Source of the DNA: Lolliginicoccus lacisalsi
Lineage (GTDB): Bacteria > Actinomycetota > Actinomycetes > Mycobacteriales > Mycobacteriaceae
NCBI RefSeq assembly: GCF_014841105.1
Contig: NZ_JACYWE010000007.1
Span: forward strand, 151,481-215,480
Direction of reading: 5' to 3'
Length of the DNA stretch: 64,000 bases
Of this stretch, positions 60,531 through 64,000 are shown piece by piece. A model generated the notes under the pieces. It did no database searches and was not told the DNA's origin. It saw nothing but the letters and a program-made list of their open reading frames with translations. The position numbers and the translations under genes were made by a program. Every line of letters starts with the position of its first letter. Position 1 is the stretch's first letter.

Positions 60531-61670
60531 ATGCGTATTGCGATCGTGTCCGAATCCTTCCTGCCGAACGTCAACGGTGTGACCAACTCGGTGCTCCGCG
60601 TCCTCGAGCATCTCAAGCGAAACGGCCATGACGCGATCGTGATCGCGCCCGGCGCCGTGGGTGACGAGGTGCCCGTGCATGAGTACGAGGGCTTCCCGGT
60701 GCTGCATGTGCCCGCGGTGATGGTGCCGATGGTCACCTCGCTGCCCGTGGGCCTGCCGCAGCCGTGGATCACCGATGCCCTCCGAGAGTTCGACCCTGAT
60801 GTGATCCACCTCGCGTCGCCCTTCCTGCTGGGCGCGGGCGGCATCGGTGCAGCTCGACGCCTCGGCGTGCCCGCGGTGGCGATCTTCCAGACCGATGTCG
60901 CGGGCTTCGCCGACAGCTACGGGCTGGGCCTGACCGCGCGGGCCGCATGGGGCTGGACGCGCCGCATCCACCGGGCGTGCGATCGGACGCTCGCCCCCTC
61001 CAGCGCCTCGGTGCGGGACCTCGAGAAGCACGGCGTTCCCCGGGTCCACCGGTGGGGCAGGGGAGTGGACATCGAGCGGTTCTCGCCGACGCGCCGCAGC
61101 GGCGAGCTGCGCGAGCAGTGGACGCCCGAGGGCAAGCTCATCGTGGGGTTCGTGGGCCGGCTCGCGCCGGAGAAGCATGTCGAGCGGCTCGCTGTCCTCA
61201 GCGGCCGCGATGACGTGCAGATCGTCATCGTCGGCGATGGGCCGGACCGGCCCAAGCTGCAGCGGATGATGCCTGATGCGGTGTTCACCGGGCAGCTCGG
61301 CGGCCTCGAGCTCGCCCAGGCCTACGCGAGCTTCGATATGTTCGTCCACACCGGCGAGCATGAGACGTTCTGCCAGGCGATCCAGGAGGCACTGGCCAGC
61401 GGCATCCCGGTCATCGGTCCGGATGCTGGCGGACCGAAGGACCTCATCGCGCACGCCCGCACGGGCTTCCTGCTGCCGGTGCCGAGCTTCGAGGAGGTGC
61501 TGCCCGGAGCGGTGGAGACGTTCCTCGACGCGCGGGCGCGCTCCCAGTTCGGCCGGGCGGCGCGCCGCTCGGTGCTGCAGCGGACCTGGCCAGCGATCTG
61601 CGACGAGCTGCTCGGGCACTACGCGGAGGTCGCGGGCATCGCGGCGGCGGAGCTCCCGGCTACCGCATGA
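60531..61670 (+). CDS. mgtA: GDP-mannose-dependent alpha-mannosyltransferase MgtA
   Basis: 379 residues. GT4 (GT-B) enzyme: N-terminal [20 protein letters not shown], donor-binding [19 protein letters not shown], and the EX7E motif [19 protein letters not shown]. Position and sequence fit Rv0557 MgtA, which adds mannose to a glucuronosyl-diacylglycerol anchor of a lipomannan-like glycolipid. Substrate is inferred from the family. Confidence 0.9.
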   Translation: MRIAIVSESFLPNVNGVTNSVLRVLEHLKRNGHDAIVIAPGAVGDEVPVHEYEGFPVLHVPAVMVPMVTSLPVGLPQPWITDALREFDPDVIHLASPFLLGAGGIGAARRLGVPAVAIFQTDVAGFADSYGLGLTARAAWGWTRRIHRACDRTLAPSSASVRDLEKHGVPRVHRWGRGVDIERFSPTRRSGELREQWTPEGKLIVGFVGRLAPEKHVERLAVLSGRDDVQIVIVGDGPDRPKLQRMMPDAVFTGQLGGLELAQAYASFDMFVHTGEHETFCQAIQEALASGIPVIGPDAGGPKDLIAHARTGFLLPVPSFEEVLPGAVETFLDARARSQFGRAARRSVLQRTWPAICDELLGHYAEVAGIAAAELPATA

Positions 61671-61690
61671 CATCGTGTTCGTCGAACGGG

Positions 61691-61696
61691 TAGGTT
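61691..61696 (+). promoter_or_regulatory. -10 box for menG
   Basis: TAGGTT (TANNNT), 7 bases before GTG 61704; leaderless arrangement. Confidence 0.5.
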
Positions 61697-61703
61697 CGTC
61701 TAG

Positions 61704-62402
61704 GTGACGAACGTGCAGAGCTCCCGCGCCACCCTCGATAAGGATCCCCACGAGGTCGCTTCGATGTTCGATGGGGTTGCCAGGCGCTACGACATCACCA
61801 ACACGGTGTTGTCGTTCGGGCAGGACAGCCTGTGGCGCAGGGCCACGCGGCGGGCCCTGGACCTGGCGCCGGGCGAGTCCGTGCTGGATCTCGCCGCGGG
61901 CACGGGGGGGTCGACGGTGGAGCTCTCGCGCTCGGGCGCGTGGGTCGTGGCGACCGACTTCTCGAGGGGCATGCTGCAGGCGGGGGCGGGGCGGCGCGTG
62001 CCGATGGTCGCTGGTGATGCCCTGCGCCTGCCGTTCCGCGACGAGGTTTTCGACGCGGTGACGATCTCGTTCGGCCTGCGCAATGTCGCGGACGTGGATC
62101 AGGCGCTCGCGGAGCTGCGCCGGGTGACGCGGCCGGGTGGCCGGATGGTGGTGTGCGAGTTCTCGGCGCCGGTGGTGCCGGTGCTGCGGACGGCTTACAT
62201 GGAGTATCTGATGAAGGCGTTGCCCGCGGTGGCGCGCTCGGTGAGCTCGAACCCGGATGCCTATGTCTACCTAGCTGAGTCGATCCGGGCCTGGCCGGAC
62301 CAGAAGGCGCTCGGCGAGCGGATCGCGGGCGCGGGCTGGCGGGATGTGCAATGGCGCAATCTCAGCGGTGGCATCGTGGCGCTGCACCGCGCGGTTCGCT
62401 AG
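61704..62402 (+). CDS. menG: Demethylmenaquinone methyltransferase
   Basis: 232 residues from GTG 61704. SAM-dependent last step of menaquinone synthesis (UbiE/COQ5 family). [23 protein letters not shown] site [32 protein letters not shown] and [12 protein letters not shown] are typical. With menA, E, B, C and D in the window, most of the o-succinylbenzoate pathway is present. Confidence 0.96.
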   Translation: MTNVQSSRATLDKDPHEVASMFDGVARRYDITNTVLSFGQDSLWRRATRRALDLAPGESVLDLAAGTGGSTVELSRSGAWVVATDFSRGMLQAGAGRRVPMVAGDALRLPFRDEVFDAVTISFGLRNVADVDQALAELRRVTRPGGRMVVCEFSAPVVPVLRTAYMEYLMKALPAVARSVSSNPDAYVYLAESIRAWPDQKALGERIAGAGWRDVQWRNLSGGIVALHRAVR

Positions 62403-62434
62403 TCCGGCTTCCCTGGCGAGCCGATGCTTCACCT

Positions 62435-62460
62435 GGACAGATAGATGTGACATTCTGTCC
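62435..62460. promoter_or_regulatory. Operator-like palindrome upstream of the racemase gene
   Basis: GGACAGA - 12 bases - TCTGTCC, perfect 7-base arms that extend to CTGGACAGA / TCTGTCCcAG with one extra base. It sits beside a TAATGT -10 candidate (62464-62469) and 47 bases before ATG 62508. Size suits a TetR-type operator; a TetR gene lies just downstream of the racemase gene. Confidence 0.45.
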
Positions 62461-62507
62461 CAGTAATGTTGGGCTGGCGCGCCGCGCCGGGACAGGAGGC
62501 AACAGTC

Positions 62508-63602
62508 ATGCCAGGACCACTCCACGGGATACGCATCATCGAGATGGCCGGGCTCGCCCCCGGACCCTTTGGCTGCATGATCCTCGCCGACCTCGGCGCT
62601 GACGTGCTCCGCATCGAGCGCGCGGGCGGCGGTGGCGGCCTCGTTCCGCCGCAAGGCCCCCTCGACCGCGGCAAGAAGACCCTCTCCCTCGACCTCAAGA
62701 GCGAGGCAGGCAAGAACACGCTCCTCGAGCTCTGCGACGCAGCCGATGTGTTCGTCGAGGGCTACCGTCCCGGAGTCGCCGAGCGGCTCGGCATCGGCCC
62801 GGACGACCTCCATGCGCGCAACCCTCGCCTCATCTACGGACGCATCACCGGCTGGGGCCAGGACGGCCCGCTCGCGCCCCGCGCCGGGCATGACATCAAC
62901 TACGCGGCCGTTTCCGGCGCGCTCGACCTCCTCGGCCGGGCGGGCGAGAAGCCCACCCCGCCAGTGAACCTCCTCGCCGACTTCGCCGGCGGCGGCATGC
63001 TCCTCGCGCTTGGCGTTCTCGCCGCGCTGCACGAGCGCAACACCTCGGGGCAAGGCCAGGTCATCGACGCCGCGATGGTCGACGGGTCCGCCCTGATGAC
63101 CACCTTCCTCCACGGGATGCGGGCCAACGGCCTCTGGAACGGCCCGCGCGGAACCAATCTCCTCGACACCGGCGCGCCCTGCTACGACACCTACGCCACC
63201 GCGGACGGCAAGCACATGGCCGTCGGGGCGCTCGAGCCCCAGTTCCCCGCCGAGCTCATCGCCCGGCTCGGCATCGACGACGAGGACCTTCCCTTCCACC
63301 TCGACCCCACCGGCTGGCCGCAATGGCGCGAGACCCTCGCGAAGGCGTTCCTCCAGCGCACCCAGGACGAATGGACCGGGATCTTCGCCGATAGCGACGC
63401 CTGCGTCTCGCCCGTCGTTGACGCGTGGGAAGCGCATCATCACCCGCACAACGCCGCGCGCGGCACCTATGTCGACATCGGCGGGGTCACCCAGCCCGCC
63501 CCGGCACCCCGGTTCAGCCGGACGTCGCTGGAGACCCCTGAGGCGCCGAGCGACGACCTCCCCGAGGGCTACCTCGCGAGCTGGGGGATCAGCGGCGACT
63601 AG
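62508..63602 (+). CDS. CaiB/BaiF CoA-transferase family, alpha-methylacyl-CoA racemase
   Basis: 364 residues from ATG 62508, with AGGAGG 9 bases upstream; an in-frame ATG at 62466 is less likely. Epimerises 2-methyl-branched acyl-CoAs so beta-oxidation can proceed. Catalytic residues of the mycobacterial enzyme are present: His in APRAGHDINYAA, Asp in NLLADFAGGG and Glu in VGALEPQF. DLGADVLRIER is the family CoA-binding start. Confidence 0.93.
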   Translation: MPGPLHGIRIIEMAGLAPGPFGCMILADLGADVLRIERAGGGGGLVPPQGPLDRGKKTLSLDLKSEAGKNTLLELCDAADVFVEGYRPGVAERLGIGPDDLHARNPRLIYGRITGWGQDGPLAPRAGHDINYAAVSGALDLLGRAGEKPTPPVNLLADFAGGGMLLALGVLAALHERNTSGQGQVIDAAMVDGSALMTTFLHGMRANGLWNGPRGTNLLDTGAPCYDTYATADGKHMAVGALEPQFPAELIARLGIDDEDLPFHLDPTGWPQWRETLAKAFLQRTQDEWTGIFADSDACVSPVVDAWEAHHHPHNAARGTYVDIGGVTQPAPAPRFSRTSLETPEAPSDDLPEGYLASWGISGD

Positions 63603-63628
63603 GCGCTGCCGCGGCGGCCCGCCGGCCC

Positions 63629-64000
63629 CTAGTTCCCCAGCAGGGGCCGGATATCGCCGGTGATCTGGCCGAGCGGCGCCTGGCGATCGAGCGTCACGCC
63701 GAGATCGCGCAGCGCGCCACTGATCACATCGAGCGCGGCACTGCTGAGCACATCAGCGAGCTCATTGGTCGGCAACCTGCCCTCGCCGTGATGCAACCAT
63801 GGGTTGACCGCGCCATCCACGAGCCCCACGAGCCCGAACGAGACGGCCTCGGCCCGGTCCCCGGGGAGGTGCAGCGTGGCCAGGCCCGCCGCGATGACGT
63901 CGGTGACATACAGTCCGAACGCGGTCTTCACGCCATCCAGAGATTGCGCGGCACGAGCGGGACGCTTCGGGCCCGAGGAGAGGAACTGGTGCAGGTTGGG
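63629..64000 (-). CDS. TetR family regulator, C-terminal part
   Basis: The frame is open to the window edge; the DNA-binding N-terminus lies outside. The visible 123 codons resemble a TetR ligand-binding domain (FGLYVTDVIAAGLATLHLPG; FGLVGLVDGAVNPWLHHGEG; PTNELADVLSSAALDVI). Convergent with the racemase gene. It may bind the palindrome at 62435-62460, but that is inference. Confidence 0.75.
   Translation of the reverse strand, partial: PNLHQFLSSGPKRPARAAQSLDGVKTAFGLYVTDVIAAGLATLHLPGDRAEAVSFGLVGLVDGAVNPWLHHGEGRLPTNELADVLSSAALDVISGALRDLGVTLDRQAPLGQITGDIRPLLGN

Overview
The window is about 64 kb of high-GC DNA from a mycolic-acid-type actinomycete (order Mycobacteriales). Three things support this. 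Gene order follows two separate Mycobacterium tuberculosis neighbourhoods almost gene by gene: ftsH-folEPBK-panCD-coaX-lysS-lsr2-clpC...mhuD...mutY-canB-disA-radA-lpqE-carD-ispDF-cysS-rlmB, then hemL...resB-ccsB...menA/E/B/C/D-mgtA-menG. Lineage markers are present (Lsr2, MhuD, CarD, BldC, LpqE, an MgtA-type mannosyltransferase). Many genes start with a GTG or ATG placed 6-8 bases after a TANNNT -10 box, the actinobacterial leaderless arrangement. The genus cannot be fixed from sequence alone. No rRNA, tRNA, CRISPR array, phage or insertion sequence was recognised.

Layout. 1-8.7 kb: 5'-truncated ftsH, a tightly overlapping folate operon (folE, folP, folB, folK), two small membrane proteins, a DUF2520 reductase-like protein, and panC-panD-coaX for pantothenate and CoA. 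8.8-14.8 kb: a 25-residue cysteine-rich leader ORF ahead of a cupin/rhodanese fusion, then lysS, lsr2 and clpC. 14.9-20.6 kb: a secreted DUF5995-like protein, an OsmC peroxidase, mhuD, an alpha/beta hydrolase, mutY, a beta-carbonic anhydrase interrupted by an in-frame TAG, and a membrane protein. 20.6-30.6 kb: disA, radA, lpqE, carD, ispD, ispF, cysS, rlmB and an acyl-CoA oxidase-like gene.

30.7-37.2 kb: hemL, a histidine phosphatase and the System II cytochrome c maturation set (TlpA-like lipoprotein, CcdA, ResB, CcsB). 37.3-47.6 kb: a cation/Ca2+ exchanger, a ParA/MinD-like ATPase, a secreted glycine-rich PGRS-like protein, a PhzF protein, BldC, a cysteine-synthase-fold PLP enzyme, a MacB/LolCDE-type ABC exporter and a holin-like membrane protein. 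47.6-64 kb: menaquinone synthesis (menA, menE, menB, menC, menD, menG) interleaved with an FprB-type ferredoxin/reductase, an EcsC-like protein, a DUF2993 protein, a flavin reductase, a mannosyltransferase, an alpha-methylacyl-CoA racemase and the end of a TetR regulator.

Most unusual signals: (1) FtsH has Tyr where the first zinc-binding His of HEXXH should be. (2) The CanB-like carbonic anhydrase carries a single amber codon where M. tuberculosis has Glu. (3) Two families of intergenic palindromes occur, one in four copies always in the same orientation as the gene whose end it follows; in both families tandem copies of the element's own head can run into the palindrome. (4) A cysteine-codon leader precedes a CDO/rhodanese fusion whose two active sites both look degenerate.
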